From Amphirosellinia nigrospora (lineage: Eukaryota; Ascomycota; Sordariomycetes; Xylariales; Xylariaceae), in assembly GCA_004123355.1 (NCBI GenBank), contig SCHM01000004.1, positions 2,170,001 through 2,234,000 on the forward strand: 64,000 nucleotides of DNA, in the 5' to 3' direction. Below the pieces are notes generated by a model, which was given only the letters and a program-made list of their open reading frames with translations, was not told the DNA's origin and made no database searches. Below, piece after piece: positions 24,412 through 36,068 of this stretch. Both the position numbers and the translations under genes were made by a program. Every line of letters starts with the position of its first letter. The first letter of the stretch is position 1.

Positions 24412-26159
24412 ATGGCTTCGGAAGAAACATGTGCCAACCCCCTTCTCCTAGGATGGGTGAAAGAATGGGTTGATGTGGCTCGGGAGCGCAATTCCAAGGG
24501 CGTGACAACCTATAAGAATGCGTATAATGCGTTGAGAGCATGCCCAATTACTTTCAATCATCCTTCCCAGTTGCAACAACTCAAAGGGTTCGGTCCCAAG
24601 CTATGCGATCGCTTAACCGAGAAGCTTCAGCAACACTGCCAGGAGAATGGCTTACCAATGCCTAAGCGGCCTAGGCAGTGGCGTATCCCGGGCCTCAATA
24701 ATGAGAATGATGCTGATGATGACCTAGAACAGCGGCCCGCCAAGAAGCCGAGGAAGCAGAAGCCTTATGTCCCGGCTCTGCGATCTGGTGCGTACGCCCT
24801 GGTTCTCGGTCTCACTACCATAGGAGAGGAGGCCCCTGTTGGAATGACGAAGCCTCAGCTTATAGAGGTAGCGCAGCCCACTGCGATGCTTCTTTTACCG
24901 CGCCCAATGATCCTACCAAATTTTACACGGCATGGAATTCCATGAAGACACTGTTGGAAAAAGACTTGGTCTATGAGCGTGGCCGGCCTCTCAGGAGATA
25001 TGCATTGTCGGATGAAGGATGGGAAGTGGCACGGCGAATACAGCAGACTGCGGATCTGACACCCGCTGAATTGGCGGCGCAACATAGAAGAGAATTACAA
25101 CCCGAAATACCCGAGAACCCGCTGCCTGAGGCACCTCCTAGATCGCCATCACTTGAAGTGGAAGTTGTCGAGCAGCCATCGCAGTCAGCCTATGCCAATG
25201 TCGTGGCTAACGGAGACGCGAATTCGAATTTACCAAACTTCAGGCCAATTCGCCTTGCTCCAGGGACGTTTACGGTGCAGCTAGTACTTGATGTACGAGA
25301 GATACGAGCCAAGACTGACCGCGATTACATGCAACAAGAACTCACTAAAAAGGGGGTCCAGCCAATAATGCGTGCCCTCGAGCTCGGCGACGCATTATGG
25401 GTTGCTAAGTGCCACGACCCAAATTTCCTTTCTCGCGCCGGTGCCGAAGGCGATGAGGTTGTTCTGGATTGGATTGTGGAGAGAAAGCGATTGGACGACT
25501 TGATAGGCAGTATCAGAGACGGGCGATTCCACGAACAGAAGTTCCGGCTCAAGCGATCCGGAGTCAAAAATGTAGTTTACATTGTCGAAGAGATGGCGAT
25601 GGACTCCATGAGCTTTCAGAAGTATGAAGAAGCCGTCCAATCGGCCATCGCGTCTACCCAGGTGGTAAATGGGTATTTTCTGAAGAAGACGCAGAAGATG
25701 GACGATACTATTCGCTATCTAACCCGGATGACGATGCTGTTGAAAAAGCAATACGAGAGCAAGTCTCTTTTCGTAATCCCGACAGAAGTGCTCACTGCTC
25801 GCAATTACCTTCCACTACTCGAACACCTCAGAGAAAAGGAGCCTACTATGGGACACTACATCAGTTACCCGGCGTTCGCATCCATGGCATCAAAGTCTGA
25901 TATGATGACTCTACGAGATGTTTATCTTAAGATGCTCATGTGTACCAAGCAGGTGACCGGTGAAAAGGCACTTGAGATTCAGAAAAGATGGAAAACCCCA
26001 TATGATTTCGTCAAGGCATATGAGAGGTTTGGTGCTGGCGAAGAGGCCAAGAGATGGAAACAAGACTTAGTTTTCGCACAGATGGGGAATATGGTTGGAA
26101 GAAAGAAAGTGGCAAGAACTCTGAGTCACAAGATTGCGGAAATCTGGAGCGATGTCTGA
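24412..26159 (+). CDS. MUS81: MUS81 structure-specific endonuclease catalytic subunit
   Basis: The nuclease subunit of the Mus81-Eme1 (Mms4) complex, which cuts 3' flaps and recombination intermediates in the nucleus. The start gives MASEETCANPLLLGWVKEW. An N-terminal helix-hairpin-helix region contains LQQLKGFGPKLCDRLTEKL. A basic linker (KKPRKQKPYVPALRSGAYA) leads to the winged-helix part, and the ERCC4 nuclease core holds LVLDVREIRAK and the active-site VERKRLDDLIGSIRDGRF. A C-terminal HhH region ends the protein. The frame breaks once, near 24877, where one more C in CAGCCCAC reads AQPHCDASFTAPNDPTKF. The two frames overlap around 24942 and otherwise make one protein of about 580 aa with no evident intron. 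Confidence 0.95.
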
Positions 26160-26581
26160 TGTAATTACTTGTTGGCTTGGCTTGGATTCGCTGGTTCGCG
26201 GCGCGTGAGTAGCCTTGGTCATTCATAAGACATTCAATGGGACACTTATGTGCCCGCTTTGCGATGCCTTGCTTGACTGGTACATGTATGTATAAGTTGT
26301 TGTATTATATGAAAGATCAACATACCAAGGCTAGAAAGCCATCCCAGAGCCAGAATAGCGGCCTCAAAAAGATTATATGTTGACACGAGAAAGCCTTATA
26401 TGCTACTACTACCTGTAGCAAGTACCCATTTATGCTTAGCTCAAAATCCTCCCTTAAACTGCGTGTGCACCCACTGTAACAGAGTCAGTAACTGCGTCAA
26501 AATACATCGGAGGAAAGGTTTTCTTGCCCAGTACTGACAGGAAGAAAGAGGGGGCAGGCAGGAGGGGAGCATAGCTGAATA
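26160..26581. other. convergent 3' intergenic region
   Basis: MUS81 and riboflavin synthase end here from opposite sides. No gene or structured element is seen beyond AT-rich DNA suited to two polyadenylation regions. Confidence 0.35.
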
Positions 26582-27407
26582 TTACTTACTAGCCTGCGCA
26601 ACCATATTCTGCACCATGCTCTCGATAACGGGCTTGATAAGACTCGGACCACCGTGAACACCGAGGTACCCAGCCATGCTCTTCTCGGCGTATTTGGCGA
26701 GGACGTCGACCTCGACGTTGACGCTGTCGCCCACCTTCTTCCTCGTCATGACGACCTTGTCCTGCGTGTACGAGACGAGCATGACCTCCCACCAGCCCTC
26801 GGCGTCGTCGACCTTGGTGATGGTCAGGCTGGTGCCGTCGAGCGCGATGAAGCCCTTGTGGACGACGTAGCGCATGACGTCGGCGCGCTCCCGCTCGCGC
26901 GGCTGGAACCGGAACGTCACGGCGTTCCCGTCGGGCGTGATCCGGACGATGTCGGCCGTGGCGTCGACGTGGCCCTGCACGAAGTGGCCCCCCATGCGCG
27001 TGTCGGCGCGCACCGCCCGCTCCAGGTTCACCCCGGATCCCTCGGCCAGCGCCCCCAGGTTCGTGAGCCGCAGCGTCTCGGGCGCGATCCCGACCTTGAA
27101 GCTGGGCTGCGCCACGTCCGCCCCCGTCGATAGCTCCGTCGCCGTCAGACACACGCCGTTGATGGCGATGCTGTCCCCGAGAATGGCGTCTTCTAGCAAC
27201 TTTGAGGATGCCGGCAGTGTGATGGTTAGCGAGGTGCCTCCCGTCTCATCGTGAGAGTTCAGCTCCGCTACGGCTGCATACGGTTTGAGGGTTAGTCAAG
27301 GAAGAAGTTCATGGTCGGGAGTGAGGGGTCGTGAATGGGCGGGATGTTAAGTATTAGGAAATATGTAATGACTTACTCCCGATCTCCTCCACTAGTCCAG
27401 TAAACAT
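26582..27407 (-). CDS. RIB5: riboflavin synthase
   Basis: The last step of riboflavin biosynthesis: dismutation of two 6,7-dimethyl-8-ribityllumazine molecules. Exon 1 (27407-27377) encodes the family's invariant start MFTGLVEEIG. After an intron (27376-27274), exon 2 continues with VAELNSHDETGGTSLTITL. Two lumazine-binding repeats follow: the first with DSIAINGVCLTATEL and GHFVQGHVDATADI, the second with HKGFIALDGTSLTI and the segment VGDSVNVEVDVLAKYAEK. The total length (about 238 aa) fits the family. Exon 2 is notably GC-rich, with long open shadows on the other strand. No frame break was found. Confidence 0.95.
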
Positions 27408-28258
27408 CTTGCTAGATTGAATTGTTCAAGTTTAAAAGTCACAGGTAAGTCCGCTACGCAAAGACCTAGACAAGCAGGTAATGATGTTGTCGAGAGCTGT
27501 ACTGTAGTAAAAAATGTCATGACTAATAGCTTAAGGGTCCAATCGACCCCACCATCATCACATGCAGCATGCACATCTGTCAATCCTAGAACAAATCGGG
27601 ATAGCCAATTTGTCCATTTTAGCATGCCGTTATGTTTTTTACTACAAACCATCTACATACGTCTGAAGGCCTCTTCATTCTATGTAATAGTGATCTCTTC
27701 TCTATTGTACTGTCTTGTAGACTTCACCGGCAACTTGAGGACGTTGGCGTAGCTAGGATCGAGCACAAAAACTACAAATAGTAGGTAGGTAATGAATCAT
27801 ATTAAGCAGCAATAGCGCAGATATTTAGAGAAGTCGAAGTCTGGACACATGGGCGCAAATGAATCAGCTAGACAATTCAATCTAGTGTAGTATGTCGTGA
27901 ACATGGAGACAAAATGGTATTGATACCTACATAGAAATGCGCTGCTCGTGCTCGATTCTATTACATGTTTCCGTCATCAGCCGTCATCTATAGCTCTCTC
28001 ACGAAAGCTATACCGTCTAAACGTGTATGGTGATGCAATTAGCTCTGTCCTAAGGGGACGGCTGGCATGCGATTCAGCATATTATATTCAGCTGCTGTGC
28101 CCCGATGGGACTGAATGAGCAGACTTTGCCATACCCTCGTGGCACGCCAAGTAGCTACTTGCTTTGTTCAAGGCATAATGCCGACTCGCTCGGCGATAAC
28201 GCTGCCTTCCAAGATGGCTTACCGAACATGAATATCGCCTGGTACCCATAGGCAGTTT
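27408..28258. other. intergenic, no gene seen
   Basis: An open frame of 111 codons on the + strand (27417-27752) ends in a hydrophobic stretch but has no recognisable motif and starts inside the likely promoter of riboflavin synthase. I treat it as chance. Confidence 0.35.
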
Positions 28259-29655
<1,397 letters not shown>

Positions 29656-30078
29656 GGTGGGCAATGCACGACGCTTCTCTGACGGACCGGAGAGATCTGG
29701 GACAAGTTAAAATGAAGAAATGAGTGCTGGTAGCCCAGTTCCCAAAGTCGAGAGTCGAGGGAGCCTTATGAAATATTTTTTCTTTTCTTCACTTGCTCAG
29801 GCTCGAATCACCTCTCTCACACCAAAAAAGGAAATTCCACTGGTGCAGGAGTGGGTGGTCGGCATTAATCATTCACCGCCCGCCGCACAACTGCTGTTGC
29901 CCCTCCCATCCGGAACCAGCCCCGGTAAGACATCTGCCTACCTAGAGGTATCGATAAGGGACGCCTACCTGAATTCAGCACTGCCTCATGGAACGATAGG
30001 TACAAGTAATAAATCGCAAACAGAAGAGGTTCAATTCCCCGCTATTTTATATCAAGTCTCCGGTTCCAGATTACAAGC
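29656..30078. promoter_or_regulatory. promoter side of the arginine methyltransferase gene
   Basis: The 5' flank of HMT1 and the 3' flank of the PhoD-type gene. A T-loop-like GGTTCAATTCC occurs at about 30029, but no matching A box or cloverleaf is present, so no tRNA is called. Confidence 0.35.
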
Positions 30079-32555
30079 CTACGACTCAATATACATTTGT
30101 TCGTAACCAATAATGTCCCAATCCCACGTATCAGTATTCAATGTGATATTGGTGGGTTTCGTCTGACCTCCTCTCAGGGCTCCCGCCTCGACAGATCCTC
30201 CCCCAACAGGGCGCGTTAGCTTATTCTCGCCGCTGAGCACGGTGAAGTTGGCCAGCGGCAAGTCCCAAGAATTGCGCGACGCTACACTCGGTGATCCGTA
30301 GAACCGCGCTTCAACGCTATCCTGCTTCACCGAGAGGAATATGTAACCGCGATAGTAGCCGTCTTGCCATTGTAGTTCCGAATTGTTACCCACGCGGTAC
30401 TCCGCCTCTATCCGGGCTGGGACGATAGGTGAGTCCTGGCCGGTCGAGCTCACAGCCGTCCCGGCAAACTCAACACCTATAGACCCTTCCCCTGTTTCTG
30501 GATCGTACTCTTTTTCGTCGAGCCAGACCAGATCGGAAACCTGCGGTGGTCAGCCCTGTCTCAATTAAGAGCTAACAATTTGTGAAATGTCGAACCCAAT
30601 TCTGGTGGCTGTCACCAGCCAAAAACACGTTGTTTCCAATCTTATTATCGTATAGATGTTTCAGCGTACGATTACGATTCGCAGTATATCCCTGCTTGCT
30701 AGATTAGGGCAATCTTTCTTAACAAAATTATTGGGGAGGCTTCGTCGACTCACGCTCCAGTTATCACCGCTTAGTCCATACGATTCGTAGATGCGAGAGA
30801 ATAGGATTTGGTTACCCACGACCCTCCAAGCCGCACCACGTTTTGAAGACTTGGACAATTCGTTATAGAACCAACTCTCTTGGCGGGGGCCCATAAGGGA
30901 TCGGGATGCGTCGTCTCGTATCATATCGATGTAGTCATCATTCCAATCTGAATATTCTCCGTTAGGTCCAGCAAGCACTGGATACGGCATGGAAAGCAAC
31001 AACCCACATAGAGAGGTGATACTGCGGTCATAATTCCGCGTGTCAAGAATTATCAAGTCCTAGGAGTTTCTTCGATGAGTATATGGTCTCAACGGATTCC
31101 AGGATGCGGATAGTCAGTAAAGATGCATACTAATAGATTACCCATCTGAAACGTTCTCCAAACACGCAAATTATCATCGAGATCAATCTGTCTATGTGGA
31201 GTAGTCAGCAGATCTATAAGGTTCTTGATTCTCGGTTGAGACGCCTCACCGGATGGGCATCCACTCGAAATAAGCTCTCACGGCGTTCATCTTGCGCTGG
31301 TCCACGCTGACACGACCGTCCTTGAGGAAGGAGTCCTCGGTGTTATTGAGACCAGAAGAGCCGTCGCGATAGCCATTATCGCTTACTTCTGTTTGTTCAT
31401 GCTTAGCAGCTGTCAGACTACATGAAGTCTCGTACTTTCCACTTACCATGGTCATCCCAGGTTGCAATCCATGCAAAGTTTTGTGAGGCGAGTTGTAGAT
31501 CCGGATCGGTACGATACTGGAAGGAAGTCTGTGAGCTCTTGGAGTTTCAGCATGATAAATAGCACTGTACACACCTGCCCATGCCTAGTTCTATAGTCGT
31601 ATAAACTAAATAATAGGCGAGGTGGATCGTGGGCTCGCTCCCCTTGGTCTGCACCCTCATAGATGTAATCTCCAAGATGTATCTGATTCTAGTTTAGCAT
31701 GAGCCGCCAACATAACCAAATAGTGAAAAGCTTACGAAATAATCTTGATTATCTTTTCGAGCAGCGTTCCCATATGCATTGAAGTACCCATTCGCTTGAT
31801 TGTTCATCAGCCATCACACCGAGGAGCTGGAGGGTGAGAAAATGAGCTGGGTAGACTCACGATAATTGCTGCAGGAGAACACAGCAAAGTTAACCTCTGA
31901 TACATCGGCATCCGCCGTCGGGGCAGTCTTCGTGCGTCCTACTGGGCTCTTTACATCCGACCCGCAAATGGTGAATTGATAGTTGTATGTAGTAAACGGC
32001 TGCAACCCCGTCGCTTCAACCTATTCGCTTGTGCATTAGTATTTCCATTTAGCTCACTATTTCCCAACGAAAATAATCTCGAGTACCTGATTGTAAAATC
32101 GATATCACTGGTGGTATAAGCCTTGCCGCTTGCGATAACAGTCGATCCATTGACACCGCCTTGAGGAAATACAACCCAGTCGACGCAAATCGGACTAGGG
32201 TCAGCTTTGATGTAGGTTTGTGTATCGTGGCTATATAGGGGGACCGGCCCTTCAACTGTCACATTGCTCGTGTCGGAGTCCAGCGAAGGCGCAACTCGCG
32301 TCCAAAGGACGACTGAATCAGGGTAGGGTCTCCAGACGCTACACCGTGCGTGAAGCTTAGGTTAGCAGGAGCATACTCAACATTCCCGCCCTTCAGACTT
32401 CGTCGAGAGACATGCGGGACATCAATTCCAAGACTTGGGTGTCGTCGCGAGGGACTGGCATAGTTTAGATTTCCATCAAAGGCCGCTGTTACTGTCGTTG
32501 CCTGTAGTATGATGGCAGTGACCACCGCTAAGCTGGCTGTCATTCGCTTGTGCAT
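30079..32555 (-). CDS. secreted PhoD-type alkaline phosphatase/phosphodiesterase
   Basis: A metallophosphatase of the PhoD family, probably exported to scavenge phosphate from esters. The signal peptide lies in the first 24 residues (MTASLAVVTAIILQATTVTA). The N-terminal Fn3-like domain contains NLSFTHGVASGDP, VDWVVFPQG and TGLQPFTTYNYQFTICG. The catalytic part has FAVFSCSN, the metal motif IHLGDYIYEGADQG, LYDYRTRHGQY, FAWIATWDDHE, LIILDTRNYDRS and RVVGNQILFS. The last domain ends DTWDWDIIGYEQMYIES. About ten short introns interrupt the gene. A frame break near 32326 is cured by one extra C on the coding strand, giving GDPYPDSVVLWTRVAPS. Another near 32025 involves a G at a splice junction. 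The exact exon borders in the middle were not all resolved. Confidence 0.88.
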
Positions 32556-34036
32556 TTCACACTGTTCTGAGATATAAGTTCAAATGAAGTCAAATAAAGT
32601 ACGGTACTTATCCACTTCACTCAATGCGCGTCTCTCGAGCGGTGCAGGGAACCTAAGCGTACGTATATATAACCACAGCACGCAAGTTTGACAGAAACTC
32701 AACTCCCTTTATACTCACCGATCACGACCCCGCAACCTGAATGTGTTGCATCAGACCGCAGGCAAACTGAATACAACTTCTCAGCGTACAGTATATGCAT
32801 GCAACACCGGGATGAGACATAGGTGTACGGCAGTCAGCTACGTCACGCCATTGTAGGGATTCCAAGGTCTCAACAACGTAAGTGGAAGCTGCAGATATCC
32901 AACGGACTGCACAATCCAATAATATGATGCTGGGGTTTTGAACATGGTGGCACTGCCCTGCGCCCGATATTTTGGAAGAGAGAAACGTGAGAAATACCGT
33001 GCTTATGATTGGTCGCGATAGTTTGGGATGTAGACTTCCCTGTTGCTGCGGAGCTTGATCAACCTCGATGTTGCATGCATTGGAATCATCTGTCAGTGGC
33101 TGAGGGCTGAGGGCCGATATTCACGCAGGCCGATAGGCCAAGTAGTACATTGTATAGCTTTGAGGAACGGGGGTACGGGGTAGCTTCCGGTACCGACGTT
33201 GCTTTATGACCGTCATCACCGTGTTAGAAAGGCGATAATCGGGTCCCCCTGCTACTTCAGTGAGGTATACCCATTCCGTTTTCTCCAACATTCAATGCCT
33301 AATCCAGGGCTCTATGAATCTCTCAATAAGAATCACCCTTTTGTCTTTACACCTTTTCGTCTGCACTACTTAGGTAGTCTAGATATGAGACGGATCTAAA
33401 CACTTCGTGACTGCTGCTTGATCATGTCAGCAGACCCCTGACAAGAGATTTTACACTCACGGCAGATTCGGCGATTAGAAGGCGCATGCATACACCAGCG
33501 GATATAAGTGTATGCTGTTCTCAATTGCAGAGTGATATAAGGACTTTCGATAAGCTCAAGGATTTCGAAAAGTTGCGGCCAGGACTGTTACTAGAGAAAA
33601 ATCAACAAGGAAAATAGAGACACATACATCTGCGCACAACGGACAACACTGATAATTTGCTAGTCATCCACCAATCTGGCAATTAGGACTTGAATTAACA
33701 AGCCATGCCGTTAAGCGCTGAGCACAAGGGAACCCAATGCGAATTAGATAGGGTTTATTGTATTAAAAACCAAAGTTGTCTACCCAGTAGAGCGAACCAA
33801 ATGCCATCGAAGAGGTTATAATACAAACATTTAGAAGGTAGAACTATGAAGTTAATTGCCATACCTGTCCCATGAGGGCAGCACGCTACCCAGAAACAAA
33901 GAAGACAAAGTCTAGTCTCAATGGCAAGCCACCGTCTAGGCAAATACCGTTCATCCTAGGGGGACACTTGAACTGCCCATCTGGTAGGTTATCTTCACCC
34001 GAAAGATCTTATGTCAAGACCCGTGAGCCCATCTAT
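32556..34036. other. intergenic, no gene seen
   Basis: Starts with the promoter of the PhoD-type gene, then AT-balanced DNA with open frames under 70 codons. No recognisable element. Confidence 0.35.
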
Positions 34037-34058
34037 CCTCTCTCTCTCTCTCTCTCTC
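34037..34058 (+). repeat. CT dinucleotide microsatellite
   Basis: About ten CT units, directly after the stop of the 27-residue-repeat gene on the opposite strand, so it would lie in that gene's 3' UTR as GA repeats. Confidence 0.85.
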
Positions 34059-35282
34059 CTAAGCGGAACTAGAGCCTCCAGATTCCGACATTGACTTCGC
34101 ATCTCTTATCCGCGCGCCTCGTCTTAATTTCGCCGCTTGCCTTCTTCGAGTTCGGCGCGCAACTTCATGAGGGGTCCGGGCTCTCCGGGAAACAGGAGTT
34201 TGGGGTACCTCACTCTCCTGATCTTTTTCTGCGATCTTTCCAAGGACAAGGTCCTCAAATTGGCCATCAATATTCCCGGTCGACCGTCGGAGGTAGCTGA
34301 GTATCTCCTTGGTGCCGCCTTCTGCGTTCAAAATGTGATCGAGGACCTGTCCCCTTGTTCTTTCATTCTCCAGCATAAGCTGAAATTGCTCAGAAAAGCT
34401 TAATTTCTGGTCAAAGCGGCTGAGGGCCTCTTGTCTTCCGTTATCATTCTCCAGTATAAGCTGAAGTTGCTCATAATTATCCAATTCCTCGATTATGTTG
34501 CTGAGAGCCCCTACTCTTGTGTCTTTATCCTCCATCAAAATCCGAAATTGATCAGAAGCGTCTAACTCCTCGTTTATGTCGCCGAGGTAACGTTCTCTTG
34601 TGTCGTTATCATCCATCAAAACCTGAAATTGATCAGAGAAGTCTAATTCGTGGTCTATTTTGCGGAGATAATCATCTCTTGTGTCGTCATCCTCCATTAA
34701 AATCCGAAATTGGTCAGAGGCGTGTAATACCTCGTCTATGTCGCGAAGAAGATCCAGTCTTATGTCGCTATCCTCTATCATAATCCGATATTGATCAGAG
34801 GCGTTTATTTGCTGGCCTATGCTGCTGAGGATCTCTTCTCTTGTGTCATCGTTCTCTAGCATAAGCTTAAATCGATCCAAAACATCCAATTCTTGTAGCT
34901 CTAAACGATCTCCGCCACCGCCCCAGAGCTCGGGGGCTGCAGGGTGGTGAGCAAGAGAGGGATCTATTTCGGACACGATGTGCTTCTTGATGCGGAACTT
35001 GTAGAACTCCCCACGGCCGAAATCGTCGCAGTTATACCAGAGGCAACCATCATCAAGTTGACCGCCAGTCCATACATTTTCCGTAAAATCACGCTTCTCT
35101 AACTCTGCCCTTTTTATGTTGATCATAACGTTGGCCTGTCTGAGAGTTTCAAAGCTGCCGTAAAGAGTCTCCTCGCTGTCGCAACTAGTCTCCTCGCCGC
35201 CGGGCCCGAACAAAATCCGGGATTTTGTGCATGTTGCTTGATAATATGCCATTTTGCTACTAGGGCTGACGAATGTTGACAT
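34059..35282 (-). CDS. protein with seven exact 27-residue repeats, unknown family
   Basis: I do not recognise this family. The frame is open from 35459, but the likeliest start is the Met at 35282 (MSTFVSPSSKMAYYQATC) or at 35252. The first 120 residues form a Cys/Trp-containing domain with WTGGQLDDGCLWYNCDDF and YKFRIKKHIVSEIDP. Then come seven tandem repeats of exactly 27 residues (coding bases 34877-34311) with consensus D/E-Q-F-x-hydrophobic-L/M-M/L-E-D/N-x-D-T-R followed by a Leu/Ile-rich half ending in EEL-D-x-S. A Lys/Arg-rich tail (RRTRRRQAAKLRRGARIRD) suggests nuclear targeting or nucleic-acid binding. Repeats are diverged at DNA level but keep perfect spacing and frame, which argues for selection. 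Each repeat probably forms two helices, as in solenoid proteins; that is inference. Confidence 0.75.
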   Translation of the reverse strand: MSTFVSPSSKMAYYQATCTKSRILFGPGGEETSCDSEETLYGSFETLRQANVMINIKRAELEKRDFTENVWTGGQLDDGCLWYNCDDFGRGEFYKFRIKKHIVSEIDPSLAHHPAAPELWGGGGDRLELQELDVLDRFKLMLENDDTREEILSSIGQQINASDQYRIMIEDSDIRLDLLRDIDEVLHASDQFRILMEDDDTRDDYLRKIDHELDFSDQFQVLMDDNDTRERYLGDINEELDASDQFRILMEDKDTRVGALSNIIEELDNYEQLQLILENDNGRQEALSRFDQKLSFSEQFQLMLENERTRGQVLDHILNAEGGTKEILSYLRRSTGNIDGQFEDLVLGKIAEKDQESEVPQTPVSRRARTPHEVARRTRRRQAAKLRRGARIRDAKSMSESGGSSSA

Positions 35283-35459
35283 ATCAGTATGGGAGTAGAC
35301 TTTTGCAATTGAAAGCTTTGTTCTACAACTAAGTAGGAGATATGATGCTAGCCAGGGTTCATAGTTAGGGGATGTGTAAGTGAAGTCTAACCTGGCCAGG
35401 TTTTTCGGTACGCGTGAGAGATGAAAATGAGAAAAGGAGAGACGCGTTGTGGCGCGCAT

Positions 35460-36068
35460 GAAAAACGAACTAGCGTATGCCTGGAAGACAGGGGGGTGTA
35501 CGAGACGGCGAGGTGTTCGAAAACAAATTTGCTATCCAGGTATATTACTAATACTATTCAGTGTATCCTAGACGCATTAATACACGTCAACCTATCCCTC
35601 GCACCAAGTGATAGATTTCATGAGAGACGAGAATGATCTATCAATAAATTTTAGGGTGTGGCTTGCCTGTTTAGCCATTAAACAATTAAATATTAGCCAC
35701 AGTGGTCCACTTGCCCGCTATTAGCTTCGAAATGTAGAGGGGTTAAGGGTCCTGTGAATTGCCCGCCATCTGGCTCAGCACCCCGCCATATGGCCCTTTG
35801 AATTTTTTTCTCGTGTCATCTTGATACCTTGGTAGGTTGGCGCTAGCACTGTTTGCTTTCGTTCATTCACTGGTCATAACTTTAGTCGAGGAGCTCCGTC
35901 TTCGCTGAATGACTAAGTAGGTAGGTATGTAAAATTTCCCCAACTATCTACTTGCGCTAGCAACTTCCGTCACCATCCTCCCATCCACGCTACAAGTTCT
36001 CAACGAAGAGAACTATAATTGTTCCTAACCACTTATTAGATCTTCACCGAGTAGGTTACTAGTTCGAA
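35460..36068. promoter_or_regulatory. divergent promoter region before GMP synthase
   Basis: Lies between two genes transcribed away from each other. It contains AT-rich blocks and a TAGGTAGGTA run near 35915. No gene seen. Confidence 0.4.

Noticed and set aside
26589-27152. 187- and 159-codon frames overlapping riboflavin synthase
   Set aside because: Arg/Gly-rich shadows of a GC-rich real exon.
27417-27752. 111-codon + strand frame
   Set aside because: It begins in the riboflavin synthase promoter and shows no motif or coding bias.
30020-30045. tRNA-like T-loop GGTTCAATTCC
   Set aside because: No A box, acceptor pairing or cloverleaf could be drawn around it.
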